NCBI GenBank assembly: GCA_030590485.1
Contig: JAUUYL010000002.1
Location: forward strand, 1-64,000
DNA: 64,000 bases
From: Lentisphaerota bacterium
Lineage (GTDB): Bacteria > Verrucomicrobiota > Kiritimatiellia > UBA8416 > JAUUYL01
Reading direction: 5' to 3'
Position 1 is the first letter of the stretch. The number at the start of each line of letters is the position of its first letter. The position numbers were made by a program, and so were the translations under genes. Shown here piece after piece: positions 36,899 through 47,515 of the stretch. The notes beneath the pieces are model-generated. The model saw only the letters and a program-made list of their open reading frames with translations. It was not told the origin of the DNA and made no database searches.

Positions 36899-37492
36899 AT
36901 GAACGTATCTTTATTATCTGTTACAAACGGCCCTGAGCAGCTTATCGAAAGAGCCGCCCGTACATGCTATCAAAGTAGCGACATGGCAATTCCAGAGAAG
37001 ACTTCCGATTTTATCCAGAAACTTATCGGCATGGGACACGAAACCCCACTTGAACACGCCTATGCTTCCTTTATGATAACCGGCTATTCCCGAAGCATGA
37101 CCCACCAACTGGTCCGACATCGCCTGATGGCTGTATCTCAGAAGAGCCAACGTTATGTCAAAGAAAATGATTTTGATTATGTGACACCGCCCGAACTGTC
37201 TGATGACAACACCGAGGAATTTGCTTCCGATATGAAGATCATACAGGGCATGTACAAGAAGTGGCTGGATAAAGGCCTCAAAAAGGAAGACGCCCGTTTC
37301 GTTCTGCCAAACGCCTGCGCCACAGAAATCATGATCTCAGCAAACTTTCGCGAATTCAGACACATATTCAACATCAGATGCACCCGTCATGCTCAATGGG
37401 AGATAAGAAATGTTTGCATGAAGATGCTGAAAGAACTTAACCAAGTCGCACCAGGCGTCTTTAACGACTTGGCAGATAAATTTCTGAGCTAA
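36899..37492 (+). CDS. thyX: FAD-dependent thymidylate synthase
   Basis: ETPLEHAYASFMITGYSRSMTHQLVRHRLMAVSQKSQRYV. Confidence 0.97.
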   Translation: MNVSLLSVTNGPEQLIERAARTCYQSSDMAIPEKTSDFIQKLIGMGHETPLEHAYASFMITGYSRSMTHQLVRHRLMAVSQKSQRYVKENDFDYVTPPELSDDNTEEFASDMKIIQGMYKKWLDKGLKKEDARFVLPNACATEIMISANFREFRHIFNIRCTRHAQWEIRNVCMKMLKELNQVAPGVFNDLADKFLS

Positions 37493-37508
37493 AACAAAGG
37501 TACACGAA

Positions 37509-38396
37509 ATGATTTCATTACTCGACAGAATCAAAAATGGAGAAGTTCTTGTTTGCGACGGCGCAATGGGAACCTTGCTTCAAGATAAAGGCCTCAAACC
37601 AGGCGAATGCCCTGAGTTGTGGTGCGTAGATCACCCTGAGAAAACCAAGGAGATACATCAGCAATACCGTGATGCAGGCAGCAATATAGTCGAAACAAAC
37701 TCTTTCGGCGGAACAAGCTATAAACTTAAACATTTTGGACTAGGCGACCGAGTCTCGGAAATCAATACAGCCGCCTCCACCATTGCCCGCGAAATTGCAA
37801 AGGACGACCAGTATGTCCTGGCAAGTGCAGGCCCAACCGGTCAATTCATGACCCCGCTCGGCACAGAAACCGAAGAGGATTTCTACAATGCGTTCAAAGA
37901 GCAGTGCATAGCACTGGAAGCGGGTGGCGCCGACGCGATCATCTTTGAGACAATGACCGCACTTGAAGAACTGACCGTGGCGATCAAAGCCGCAAAGGAA
38001 AACACTAAGCTCATCACAGTAGCCAGCTTTACTTTTGATCCACAACAAAATGGCGGTTACGCCACCATGATGGGCATCAATCCAACCACATTTGCCGAAG
38101 CTGCCGTATCTGCCGGCGCCGACATCATCGGCTCAAACTGCGGGCTTGGTCCAGACCATATGATTAAAATTGTCAAACAGTTGAAAGAGGACGCACCCAA
38201 CACCCCTATCATAGCAATGCCTAACGCCGGTATGCCGGTTATAGAGAACGGCGAAACAATATTCAAGGAAACGCCCGAGCAAATGGCCCAAAAGATATCT
38301 GATATAATTGATGCCGGAGCAAATATCATTGGCGGGTGTTGCGGCACTACCCCCGCTCATATAGCAGCAATTAAAAGTATATTGGAAGAACGCTAG
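37509..38396 (+). CDS. Homocysteine S-methyltransferase family protein (MetH N-terminal-domain type)
   Basis: LVCDGAMGTLLQDKGLKPGECPELW; ETNSFGG; IGGCCGTTPAHI. Confidence 0.93.
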   Translation: MISLLDRIKNGEVLVCDGAMGTLLQDKGLKPGECPELWCVDHPEKTKEIHQQYRDAGSNIVETNSFGGTSYKLKHFGLGDRVSEINTAASTIAREIAKDDQYVLASAGPTGQFMTPLGTETEEDFYNAFKEQCIALEAGGADAIIFETMTALEELTVAIKAAKENTKLITVASFTFDPQQNGGYATMMGINPTTFAEAAVSAGADIIGSNCGLGPDHMIKIVKQLKEDAPNTPIIAMPNAGMPVIENGETIFKETPEQMAQKISDIIDAGANIIGGCCGTTPAHIAAIKSILEER

Positions 38397-38418
38397 CCCA
38401 CCCGGCTGCACCAGCAAA

Positions 38419-39462
38419 TTAATACGCCACAGTCTCTAACTCATGACTGGAGGTGCCTATTCCGGCTTCTTCTGCCAATGATAGCATGCTTTCGGCGATG
38501 CGTGTATTATCTTCCGTCAAAACTCCTGATTCACACGCCATTTTGAGTCCGGCAGCATCAATAGCGACAGGATCACGAGAAAACAGAAGACCAATACACT
38601 CGTCATCTTCCACCGAACTCACGCGACTGACATAAACAATTCTTTTGCCAACTACATCGATGGTGGAGGCGGCATGACTGATCATTCTTTCCTGAAAATG
38701 ATCAGGTGTTGCATCCCACTTGTAGGTCACACCCCCGAATTTCGCAACTTCAACACATTGCCCGCAATTAATACACCTCCCAGAGTCAATCTCCACATGA
38801 TTGTCGCCCATACGTATTGCATTGGTAGGGCATGCACGCAAACACTTTCGACAAGTATGACATTTTTCAATATTTACACCAGGAATAGACATAGCATACT
38901 GACCAATCTTCCCTCTCTTCGAGGCCAACCCATTACCCAAACCAAAAAGTGCCCCACTCATACCGCACAATGGATCTGAATGAAGCTGAGAGACAAGAAC
39001 CATCCCTTTGACAAAAGGAAGCTCTCCGCTAAGATATACATTCGGTTTCATCTCGTGACAATCCTGCCTGCTAATCTCATGCTCTCCATTCATCCCGTCC
39101 AGCATCACGAGAGGAAAAGATTCCAGATCTTTAGATTCAAAATGTGATGCCATAGAATTCATATGCTCAACAGCATTGGCCTTGGGTTCAAAATGACGAA
39201 TAGAGGTGTCACATATAAATGGAACCGAACCTCGGCTGCGTAGCATACCCGCTATGGCACACACCAAGTCGACAGTCATACTGGCTGTGTCACGAGAAAT
39301 CTTCACGCCGACATTCTCATTGGCGGAAAAGACACGCAGCAGATGAAAAGCCCTGTGATTCAACACATTCTCGGCAGATGAAAATAGCTTTTCACGCCTG
39401 TCCCGATCTGATAGCGGAGCAAATATTACTTTTGCATTCCTCTTTTTTTGCGCCTTCAACAC
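38419..39462 (-). CDS. DUF362 domain protein with 4Fe-4S ferredoxin domain
   Basis: CHTCRKCLRACPTNAIRM...CINCGQCVEV; overall DUF362 layout. Confidence 0.88.
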   Translation of the reverse strand: MLKAQKKRNAKVIFAPLSDRDRREKLFSSAENVLNHRAFHLLRVFSANENVGVKISRDTASMTVDLVCAIAGMLRSRGSVPFICDTSIRHFEPKANAVEHMNSMASHFESKDLESFPLVMLDGMNGEHEISRQDCHEMKPNVYLSGELPFVKGMVLVSQLHSDPLCGMSGALFGLGNGLASKRGKIGQYAMSIPGVNIEKCHTCRKCLRACPTNAIRMGDNHVEIDSGRCINCGQCVEVAKFGGVTYKWDATPDHFQERMISHAASTIDVVGKRIVYVSRVSSVEDDECIGLLFSRDPVAIDAAGLKMACESGVLTEDNTRIAESMLSLAEEAGIGTSSHELETVAY

Positions 39463-39511
39463 TTCTTAAACGCTCCCCTCAAAATCAACCAAACACTGCT
39501 CTATCACAACC

Positions 39512-40564
39512 TCAACAGGCCCTTATCTTTTCCGCAGCCGACAGGATCATGCTTTCGGTATCTTCCCAGCCCATACACTCATCCGTAATTGACATGCCAG
39601 ACACCATCTGCGATTTATCATCATGTATTGACTGCTTGCCAGCCATAAGATTACTTTCGACCATCATGCCGACAATTGGGCTGCCACCTTCAAGAATGTG
39701 GCTTACGCAAGTCTCAAATGCGATCAACTGAGAACTTGCGTCCCCTAAGGAATTCCCATGACTGCAATCCACAACCATATTTAAAGGCAACCCTTCTTCG
39801 ATAAGTCTTTTCTCGCACTTAGCAATACTTTCGAATCCATAATTAACACCATTACCACCACGCAAGACAATATGCCCATACAAATTCCCTTTGGTATGAA
39901 ACACAGCGCTGTGCCCGTATTCTGTAATGCCCAGAAAACGATGCGGCTGACGCGCGGCCTTCACTGCATTAATTGCTATATCAACATCGCCACTAGTACT
40001 ATTTTTAAACCCTACGGGAGTAGAAAGACCACTCGCCATCTGACGATGCGTTTGAGATTCTGCCGTCCTGGCTCCAACAGATGTCCATGATATCAAATCA
40101 CCCAGATACTGTGGCGTTATAGGGTCAACTGCTTCTGTAGCAGCAGGAAGCCCCATTTTCGCGAGTTCTATCAGGAACTGACGGGCCTGCTTCAACCCTT
40201 CATCAATCCGAAATGAACCATCAAGATCCGGATCATTTATAAAGCCTTTCCAACCGGTAACGGTGCGCGGCTTCTCAAAATAACTTCTCACGACCACCAT
40301 CATGACATCAGATACTTCATTAGACAAATTCTTAAGCTTCTCAGCGTAAAGCAAGGCATCATCTATATTATGTATAGAGCAGGGGCCCACAATCACCATG
40401 ACCCTGGAATCCTTCTTGTCTAATATATTGTGAATTTCATCGCGTGCTCCAAAAACAAATTTTTCGGCATCAGCGCTCACCTTCACCATTTGCTTTAAGG
40501 CTGCCGGAACTGGCAACAATATTTCCGATTCAATATTAATATTATTAATTCTGTCCGCTTGCAT
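39512..40564 (-). CDS. 3-deoxy-7-phosphoheptulonate synthase (type I)
   Basis: VIVGPCSIHNIDDAL, RSYFEKPRTVTGWKGFINDPDLDGSF, LRGGNG, MVDCSHGNS. Confidence 0.97.
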   Translation of the reverse strand: MQADRINNINIESEILLPVPAALKQMVKVSADAEKFVFGARDEIHNILDKKDSRVMVIVGPCSIHNIDDALLYAEKLKNLSNEVSDVMMVVVRSYFEKPRTVTGWKGFINDPDLDGSFRIDEGLKQARQFLIELAKMGLPAATEAVDPITPQYLGDLISWTSVGARTAESQTHRQMASGLSTPVGFKNSTSGDVDIAINAVKAARQPHRFLGITEYGHSAVFHTKGNLYGHIVLRGGNGVNYGFESIAKCEKRLIEEGLPLNMVVDCSHGNSLGDASSQLIAFETCVSHILEGGSPIVGMMVESNLMAGKQSIHDDKSQMVSGMSITDECMGWEDTESMILSAAEKIRAC

Positions 40565-40622
40565 CTATCTGCCCCTTTTCATTTCTATCGTTTTGCACTC
40601 ATGCATATATCACTTCAACATA

Positions 40623-41780
40623 TCAAATAGCAAATGAAGCCTGCTTGATATCGGCAATCAAATCTTCTGCCGGCTCAATACCAACAGAGAGACGTACCGT
40701 GTTAAGATTAACGCCAAATCCCGTGCGCCTTTCTTTCGGCATATATAACATTGTCGTCAAATACGGTATACATATTAGAGATTCAGTGGAACCAAGACTA
40801 ACTGCGTGATAAATACGCTTAAGTGCACTAATAAAGTTCTTGGCATCATCCTGCGTCTCACCCACGTCAAATGCCATCACTCCTCCAAATCCATTCTTCA
40901 TCTGTCGCATAGCTATGCCATGCCCAGGGTCATCATCTAATCCCGGATAACGAACATTGGTCATATTGCTATTCCCCCTTAGATATTCGCTGACAGCCAT
41001 TGCGTTGCACGCCATCTTCTCTGCACGAAGATTAAACGTTTTCAGTCCCCGCTCCAATAATGATGCTGAATAAGCATCAAGCGTAGTGCCTATTGCCTGA
41101 CGCGTAAACCAAAGCTCATCATAATGTTCTTTACTGCCTACAATTGCACCTGCCATCAAATCGTTGTGACCACCAAGCGCTTTCGTTGCACTGTGCACAA
41201 CAAGATCAGCACCCAGCTCAAGAGGCTTCTGATGAAACGGTGTCGCAAACGTATTATCGACAACAAGCATCGCCCCTGCCTTATCAGCCGCAGCCTTGGC
41301 CTTCCTGATATCAATCACCTTGCAAAGGGGATTGGTAGGCGTCTCCATGAAGATCATCTTTGTCTCGGGAATCACATACTGGTCTAGGTTCAAACTCTCA
41401 GACGCATCAACCCATGTAACAGTCACACCCATCCGCTCAAGAATAAGAGACACCTTATAGTGAGCACCATACACATCATGGAACACAACAAGATTGTCTC
41501 CCGCACTCAGATAAGTCAAATATACCATTGCGCAGGCCGCCATCCCGGTACTGCATATAACACAATCCGGCGCCTCTTCCATTTCAGCTATCTGCTCTTC
41601 GACAACACGGACCGTAGGATTATCATCGCGATGGTATGTATACCCGTCAATCTCACCATCCGTAATCTTGCCAAGAACATCAAAATCAAGATACTCATAA
41701 TTTACGGCATTGACAATCGGAGTGACCATAGGCTTATTGCCATATGGTGTCAGCGGATCATCTGAAGATTTCTTAACCAT
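40623..41780 (-). CDS. Cys/Met metabolism PLP-dependent enzyme (cystathionine gamma-synthase type)
   Basis: METPTNPLCKVIDI, VDNTFATPFHQKPLELGADLVVHSATKALGGHNDLMAG. Confidence 0.92.
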   Translation of the reverse strand: MVKKSSDDPLTPYGNKPMVTPIVNAVNYEYLDFDVLGKITDGEIDGYTYHRDDNPTVRVVEEQIAEMEEAPDCVICSTGMAACAMVYLTYLSAGDNLVVFHDVYGAHYKVSLILERMGVTVTWVDASESLNLDQYVIPETKMIFMETPTNPLCKVIDIRKAKAAADKAGAMLVVDNTFATPFHQKPLELGADLVVHSATKALGGHNDLMAGAIVGSKEHYDELWFTRQAIGTTLDAYSASLLERGLKTFNLRAEKMACNAMAVSEYLRGNSNMTNVRYPGLDDDPGHGIAMRQMKNGFGGVMAFDVGETQDDAKNFISALKRIYHAVSLGSTESLICIPYLTTMLYMPKERRTGFGVNLNTVRLSVGIEPAEDLIADIKQASFAI

Positions 41781-41892
41781 ATCAACTTACCTTGTTTATA
41801 ATTATGCCTGCAGAAGATAATCCGCAATGGCCCTGTACATCGTTGAATTCGTTGACGGATAAAGAAAACTCACTACCCTGTCGAATATCGTT

Positions 41893-42069
41893 CTACTCCT
41901 CACAAGAAAACCCTTCGAGATCCGCCAAGCCAGATTCATACTCTTTCGATAACTCTGCCCTGCCCTCTGCCTCGGGCTTGAACCTTCCTTGTATCGGAAC
42001 ATCTGTATGGTCAAAGTAAGGAGTGCGAATAATGCCTATCGGTTCCATCTCGATTTTATTATTCATCAT
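41893..42069 (-). pseudogene. Frameshifted, truncated TrmO/TsaA-like gene
   Basis: MNNKIEMEPIGIIRTPYFDHTDVPIQGRFKPEAEG in one frame, then ELSKEYESGLADLEGFS in the next, then stop. Confidence 0.65.
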
Positions 42070-42727
42070 TATCCCCTAGATGTATTTCCATTCCAGCTGC
42101 AACCAAACGCGCTTGCTCCGGATACATGTCCAAAATTTGTGCAGACTGCTTCGTGCAGTGACAAGGAATAATCACCGGTATATCCGCCAAAAGCTCAAGC
42201 TTGTCAAACCCATGAAACCCGCCAACAACGGCATATATATCACCTGCGGTCCGAACTGCATCCATTATCTTGTCCAATCCAGGATGGGCACATCCTGTTA
42301 TAAGAACCAAACCTTTGTTAGTTCGCACCGCCAACGAGACCTCCTTCTTATCCTCCCCAAGTGTAGCTGTGACAAACTTGCTTTTGTCAATCGAGGTCTC
42401 ACAACCAGCTTCAACAGTTGTTACACCAGAATTCAGCCCTTCGATAGTTTTCTTAAGCTCACACGATACTCCCGCGGGCAAATACACATCAATAGCCCCG
42501 CACTGTTTCAAGACACCTATACCCCCCACATGATCCCAATCCTCATGCGAAAGAATAATCTGTTTGATCTGGCTTGGCTCCACACCAAACTTCCGCATGT
42601 TCGACATAAGACCTTCCTCACTCTCCCCCGTATCAAACATGGTTTCATCATCCACCAGCACAGAGAAACCCCACCCCGATACATAACCGTCTATCGCTGT
42701 GTTATCATATAAAATCTTGATGTTCAT
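42059..42727 (-). CDS. MBL-fold metallohydrolase
   Basis: ILSHEDWDHVGGIGVL; LVLITGCAHPGLDKIM; VVGGFHGF. Confidence 0.88.
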   Translation of the reverse strand: MNIKILYDNTAIDGYVSGWGFSVLVDDETMFDTGESEEGLMSNMRKFGVEPSQIKQIILSHEDWDHVGGIGVLKQCGAIDVYLPAGVSCELKKTIEGLNSGVTTVEAGCETSIDKSKFVTATLGEDKKEVSLAVRTNKGLVLITGCAHPGLDKIMDAVRTAGDIYAVVGGFHGFDKLELLADIPVIIPCHCTKQSAQILDMYPEQARLVAAGMEIHLGDNDE

Positions 42728-42840
42728 TTGCAACCTTTCGCTACCCCGTGCCATCGGGCATATTGCACAAAGAAACACAAGAACTCGTGTTGCACCGCTA
42801 ACTTTAGCCGTTCGAGCCCACTTCGCGTTGCCCTCTGATG

Positions 42841-44178
42841 CTATTTCATCTGCGCAATAGCCAACTCTGCAGCATTCACCATAGGATACACGATTGGAGA
42901 AGCCGTAAGAGCCGGATGCGTACCAGTCTGAAACATTACCAAATCCTCAGCTGTCATCTTCTTTTGAATACAGGCTGAAAGCGTGTTAATCACCTCACCA
43001 ACCGCCACATCACCCATAACCTGACCGCCGATAATGACACCAGAAGATCTCTCAAACAAAAGCTTTGTTTTTGTTCCCCGCGCTCCTGGCATCCCGCCAG
43101 GGTGCCGATTCGAACTATCAACGGTGGATGCTACAATATCATACCCGGCCTGTCTGGCCATTGCCTCCGTAAGTCCTGCAGTTCCCATTGCAAGATCTCC
43201 AACCGCAGTCGACCATACACCCACAGTCCCTACACTCTCCCTCTTAATCCCGAACAAATTAGCCCCGGCAATACGAGCTTCAAATGTTGCAATAGATGCT
43301 AACTTCAATGCCGACGGTCTACCGTTGAAAAACGATACCTTCGTCGCGCAATCACCACAGGCGAAAATACTGTCATCAGATGTCTTCATATTGCGATCCA
43401 CCGCAACAGCACCATCGGCGCTGAGCTCCAACTCGGCCTGCCTGGCAAGATCAGAATTAGCCTTTGCACCAATACCCAATATCACAACATCCGCAGGGAT
43501 AGACTTCCCGCCTTCCAGCACAACTGTATCAACCGTTCCCTCTCCTGCTATTGAGACAACCTTTGCGCCCGACATAATATTAATACCGCGTGAGATAAGA
43601 TGATTCTCCATCTCAATACAAAACTCGTCATCATACGCAAGACTCAAACAATGAGGTGCTATTTCCACAATTGTTACATTCTGAACACCGCTCTTTTTGA
43701 TCTCGTCCGCAAACTCTATCCCAATAAAACCCCCTCCGATAATCACCACATCCTTTGCGTCTTTGAGACTCTCCTGAATAGAGGACAAATAATTCACATC
43801 CTTTACAACAGGAAAAACACCATCCATATCCAACCCGGGAATAGGGGGCGCAACAGGCTCAGACCCGCACGCCAATACCAAACGATCATACTGAACATCT
43901 TCACCGCTCGTCTTAAGAATCTTGTTCTCCTTATCCAAACTCAACACTTCAGCCACAAGAAGCTCAATGTCATTCTTTTCAAGTACACCATCAGGAATCA
44001 AATTCTTGTCCGGGCTTCCTACCGTCCCGAAAATATATGGAATTCCGCAAGGAATAAGCACTCGCTCTTCCTTACGTATCAAGCATATTGTCTTATCCTG
44101 ATAATGCCGTCTCGCCGTTATTGCCGCCGGTATCCCGGCCGCACTACCCCCTACTATTACTATATCTACTTTTTTCAT
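42841..44178 (-). CDS. FAD-dependent pyridine nucleotide-disulfide oxidoreductase (CoA-disulfide reductase/NADH oxidase-like)
   Basis: IVGGSAAGIPAAITARR; VIIGGGFIGIEFADEIKK; IFACGDCATKVSFF. Confidence 0.88.
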   Translation of the reverse strand: MKKVDIVIVGGSAAGIPAAITARRHYQDKTICLIRKEERVLIPCGIPYIFGTVGSPDKNLIPDGVLEKNDIELLVAEVLSLDKENKILKTSGEDVQYDRLVLACGSEPVAPPIPGLDMDGVFPVVKDVNYLSSIQESLKDAKDVVIIGGGFIGIEFADEIKKSGVQNVTIVEIAPHCLSLAYDDEFCIEMENHLISRGINIMSGAKVVSIAGEGTVDTVVLEGGKSIPADVVILGIGAKANSDLARQAELELSADGAVAVDRNMKTSDDSIFACGDCATKVSFFNGRPSALKLASIATFEARIAGANLFGIKRESVGTVGVWSTAVGDLAMGTAGLTEAMARQAGYDIVASTVDSSNRHPGGMPGARGTKTKLLFERSSGVIIGGQVMGDVAVGEVINTLSACIQKKMTAEDLVMFQTGTHPALTASPIVYPMVNAAELAIAQMK

Positions 44179-44189
44179 TTGCCTTCTCC

Positions 44190-44425
44190 TTAGTGATCAC
44201 ATGCATTCTGTCCTGATTCCAAAGTCCCACCTAAATACGCGCTCACAATATCCTCCGGCGCATCCACTGGCGCGCCAACTCCCGCCCCCAATCCAACGAA
44301 TGCCAACCCCCTGTATCATCCTCCTGCACACGTTCAAAAGCAGCATCTGGATCTAAAACTAAAAGACTAACTCCCAAAAAACATGGCAAAACTCTACCCT
44401 GACTGATTGTCAATCCGATATTTAT
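44190..44425 (-). pseudogene. Decayed NifX/NafY-like (dinitrogenase Fe-Mo cofactor domain) gene with internal deletion/frameshift
   Basis: N-terminal frame (ATA)NIGLTISQGRVLPCFLGVSLLVLDPDAAFERVQEDDTGGWHSLDWGRELARQ; C-terminal other frame APVDAPEDIVSAYLGGTLESGQNACDH*. Confidence 0.5.
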
Positions 44426-44438
44426 ACATCAAACACAT

Positions 44439-44454
44439 AGCATTACCCGTGCCA
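44439..44454 (-). promoter_or_regulatory. Sigma54-like promoter
   Basis: TGGCACGGGTAATGCT vs TGGCAC-N5-TTGCW. Confidence 0.65.
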
Positions 44455-44533
44455 CATATAGATATAAAGTTGCAACTAGTTGACAATGTTCATGTTATAT
44501 AGAATCAGAACACAAAAAAACAAGAACTCTTTG

Positions 44534-44576
44534 TTGCATTATGCAAGACCTCAAGGAGGCATCTCGCATAATGCAC
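44534..44576. promoter_or_regulatory. Paired dyad UAS: TTGCATTATGCAA and TCGCATAATGCAC, 30 bp centre to centre
   Basis: Two near-identical palindromes about 80-120 bp upstream of the sigma54-like promoter and beside an EBP gene. Confidence 0.6.
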
Positions 44577-44766
44577 GAGCAGTAAAGACGTCTCCTATAT
44601 TTTCGCAAATGAGATACAAAGACAGCCCAGAGCCTACGACGTTGATCAATAAAATATTATCGTTAATCGCCCGAATTCAGAATTCTCTTTCGAGATTCCG
44701 CTGTTATGATGAATCGTTAATTGCTAGCTTACACGTGGTCACCCACATAAAAAGAAAGATTATCGC

Positions 44767-46194
44767 GTGAATGATAACAGAAAGAAAACCAATCCAATGA
44801 CAGCATCTCATCCAGCTGTCGACGCCGAACTTCTGATCGACACTATACCCAACGGTCTAATCGTACTCGATTCCGGCTGCCGGATCCGGCGATGGAACAA
44901 AGCTATGGTGGATATAACCGGCTATTCGGAGCAAGATATCATCGGGAAGCCGTGTTCAATTCTTGAATTTTGTGACCCAGAGACAAAAGAACGACTCAAC
45001 TCAGAACAACAATGCCTGTCGGATGGTCAGCCTGACAAAGCACGCCTGAAAGAAATAGAATGCACGCTTCAGACTAAGTCCGGCGATACTGTGCCCGTCC
45101 GTAAAATTGGTCGAGTCATACAGAATGGCGAAGGAGAATCCATAGGAATCCTCGAGATACTTACTGATTTGAGGCCTATACGCGAACTGGAACAAAAGAT
45201 TCTTGCAATACAATCACAAAATGCTCAAGGCGGTCTCGAACGCCTGGTAGGGGAAAGCCATGCGATGCACGAAGTATACAACCGCATTTGTCTTGCAGGC
45301 AATTCCGATGTCACCGTACTCATCGAAGGCGAGACAGGAACAGGTAAAGAATTGGTAGCCGAAGCTATTCATTTGCAAGGCGATAGAAAAAATAAACCTC
45401 TAATAAAAGTCAATTGCTCAGCACTTACCGAAAGCCTTTTGGAAAGCGAATTATTCGGACATGTTAAAGGGGCGTTTACCGGCGCGATCAAAGACAAAGT
45501 CGGGCGCATCGAACTGGCTGAGGGCGGAACACTGTTTCTGGACGAGATAGGAGATATCAGCCCCCTGATTCAGCTGAAGCTACTACGGGTTCTGCAGGAT
45601 CATGAATACGAGCGCGTGGGCGAATCCACACCACGCAAGGCTAATGTGCGGTTCATTGCGGCGACCCATAGAGACCTAAAACAACGCATCACAGAGGGAA
45701 TGTTTCGAGAGGATTTCTACTACCGCATCCGGGTCTTCTCGATCGCAGTACCTCCGATTCGTAATCATAAAGAAGACATCCCGCTTCTCTGCAACAGCTT
45801 CATGCAAAGACTGAATACCAGCACAGGCAAACACATTACACATCTATCTCACGCCACCAACCATTGCCTCATGGACTACTGTTGGCCGGGAAACGTCAGA
45901 GAGTTGGAAAATGCAATCGAACACGCATTCGTTACATGTGGTGGCAATTGCATCGAAGCAGATGATCTGCCTCTCGAAATCCGCTCGCCACAGCAAAGAG
46001 CAGCTGAGTGTCAGCAATCAGGCAAAGTGATGCCACCAGCACCCTTAACACCATTAACCCAGGAAAACTTGATCAACACGTTACAAGCATGCAATTGGAA
46101 CCAATCCGAATCAGCACGCCAGCTGAACATCGACCGCACCACTGTATGGCGCAAAATGAAGCAGTGGAAGATTCAACCTCCCACACACAAATAA
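44767..46194 (+). CDS. PAS-domain sigma54-dependent transcriptional activator
   Basis: [64 protein letters not shown]; Fis HTH. Confidence 0.96.
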   Translation: MNDNRKKTNPMTASHPAVDAELLIDTIPNGLIVLDSGCRIRRWNKAMVDITGYSEQDIIGKPCSILEFCDPETKERLNSEQQCLSDGQPDKARLKEIECTLQTKSGDTVPVRKIGRVIQNGEGESIGILEILTDLRPIRELEQKILAIQSQNAQGGLERLVGESHAMHEVYNRICLAGNSDVTVLIEGETGTGKELVAEAIHLQGDRKNKPLIKVNCSALTESLLESELFGHVKGAFTGAIKDKVGRIELAEGGTLFLDEIGDISPLIQLKLLRVLQDHEYERVGESTPRKANVRFIAATHRDLKQRITEGMFREDFYYRIRVFSIAVPPIRNHKEDIPLLCNSFMQRLNTSTGKHITHLSHATNHCLMDYCWPGNVRELENAIEHAFVTCGGNCIEADDLPLEIRSPQQRAAECQQSGKVMPPAPLTPLTQENLINTLQACNWNQSESARQLNIDRTTVWRKMKQWKIQPPTHK

Positions 46195-46207
46195 AGCGCA
46201 TGCATCT

Positions 46208-46555
46208 TTATTTACCATCAAATTCTCGATCCAGAATCTCCCTGACTTGCTCGGAAGTCTGTATACTGGTTGTAGCCACTACCGCTTTGCCGCCCCGGAA
46301 ATAAACAGTAAAGGGCAGACCCCTGAATTCAGCACATTCAGGAAGATTCTTTATGTAAGAGGCCGCAGGCCCATCGAAATCCTGATCAAAAAAAGATACA
46401 TTTGAATATTCATCACGCAAGTCTCGCATTGCAGCGTAGACAGGCAGACACATAGGCCCCATTCTACCACAACAAATCATTACATTTTTATGCGTATCCA
46501 ATGCGTCTTTAAGTTCTTGCTCTGCTTCGAGATGTTTTAGAGTTGTATTTAACAT
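46208..46555 (-). CDS. Thioredoxin-fold protein with non-canonical CCGRMGPMC motif
   Basis: VMICCGRMGPMCLPVYAAMRDL...LPFTVYFRGGKAV; directly downstream of trxB. Confidence 0.75.
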   Translation of the reverse strand: MLNTTLKHLEAEQELKDALDTHKNVMICCGRMGPMCLPVYAAMRDLRDEYSNVSFFDQDFDGPAASYIKNLPECAEFRGLPFTVYFRGGKAVVATTSIQTSEQVREILDREFDGK

Positions 46556-46566
46556 GTTTTGCTCCC

Positions 46567-47487
46567 TTATTTAACGTTCATTTCTAAATATTTCTGTGCG
46601 TCCAAAGCCGCCATGCACCCAGTGCCTGCAGCAATAACAGCCTGCTTATAGTGCGGATCAGCCACATCACCACACGCAAAGACACCTGCGGCTGATGTGC
46701 GAGTTGAACCGGGCTCAATTCGCACAAAACCCAGCGAATCACAATCAATTAAATCCCGAAACAATTCCGTCTTGGGATCATGCCCGATAGCAACGAATAT
46801 GCCATCACAATCCATATGTTCCGTATCATTAGTGTCCGGTTTTCTGAGCGTCACACCGGTTACTAGATCCTCTCCTATAATTTCATCTATAACCCTCGGT
46901 ATCATCCATTTAATTTTTGGATTACCCCTCGCTTTCTCAACCTCTACAGGCGCAGCTCGTAAGTAATCACGACGATGTACGATTGTAACTGACTTAGCAA
47001 ACCTAGTCAGAAATATTGCATCCTCCATGGCCGTATTACCACCTCCCACAACAATTACATCAAGATTCCGATAAAACGCACCATCGCATGTAGCGCAACC
47101 GGAGATACCCTTGCCGTAATATTTTGCTTCAGAGGCAATAGGCAATCTTCGCGCCATCGCGCCAGTCGCAACAACAATCGCTCGCGTTTCGATCGGCTCA
47201 TCCCCGCATGTCAAAACATAACCGCCAGCCAACGCCTTTACAGACGTAACAACACCACTTACAAACCTGGCGCCAAATCGCTCCGCCTGCTTTCTAAACA
47301 ACCCCATCAATTCCATTCCCGATACAGCATCAGGAAAACCCGGATAGTTCTCAACCTCACAGGAAACGATCAATTGTCCGCCAGGCGCATTTCCTTCAAC
47401 AACAAGTGGCCTCAAATCTGCCCGGGCCGCATAAATTGCCGCCGTAAGTCCAGCCGGACCCGTCCCCATAATAACAACATTGTCCAT
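46567..47487 (-). CDS. trxB: Thioredoxin reductase
   Basis: VIMGTGPAGLTAAIYAARADL; CATCDGAFYRN; GVFACGDVADPHYKQAVIAAGTGCMAA. Confidence 0.95.
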   Translation of the reverse strand: MDNVVIMGTGPAGLTAAIYAARADLRPLVVEGNAPGGQLIVSCEVENYPGFPDAVSGMELMGLFRKQAERFGARFVSGVVTSVKALAGGYVLTCGDEPIETRAIVVATGAMARRLPIASEAKYYGKGISGCATCDGAFYRNLDVIVVGGGNTAMEDAIFLTRFAKSVTIVHRRDYLRAAPVEVEKARGNPKIKWMIPRVIDEIIGEDLVTGVTLRKPDTNDTEHMDCDGIFVAIGHDPKTELFRDLIDCDSLGFVRIEPGSTRTSAAGVFACGDVADPHYKQAVIAAGTGCMAALDAQKYLEMNVK

Positions 47488-47515
47488 ATCAACACCTCAT
47501 CCTTTACCTACCATA

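Noticed and set aside
42728-42840. TGGCACGGGGTAGCG as sigma54 promoter before the MBL gene
   Set aside because: GC element is one base too close to the -24 element.
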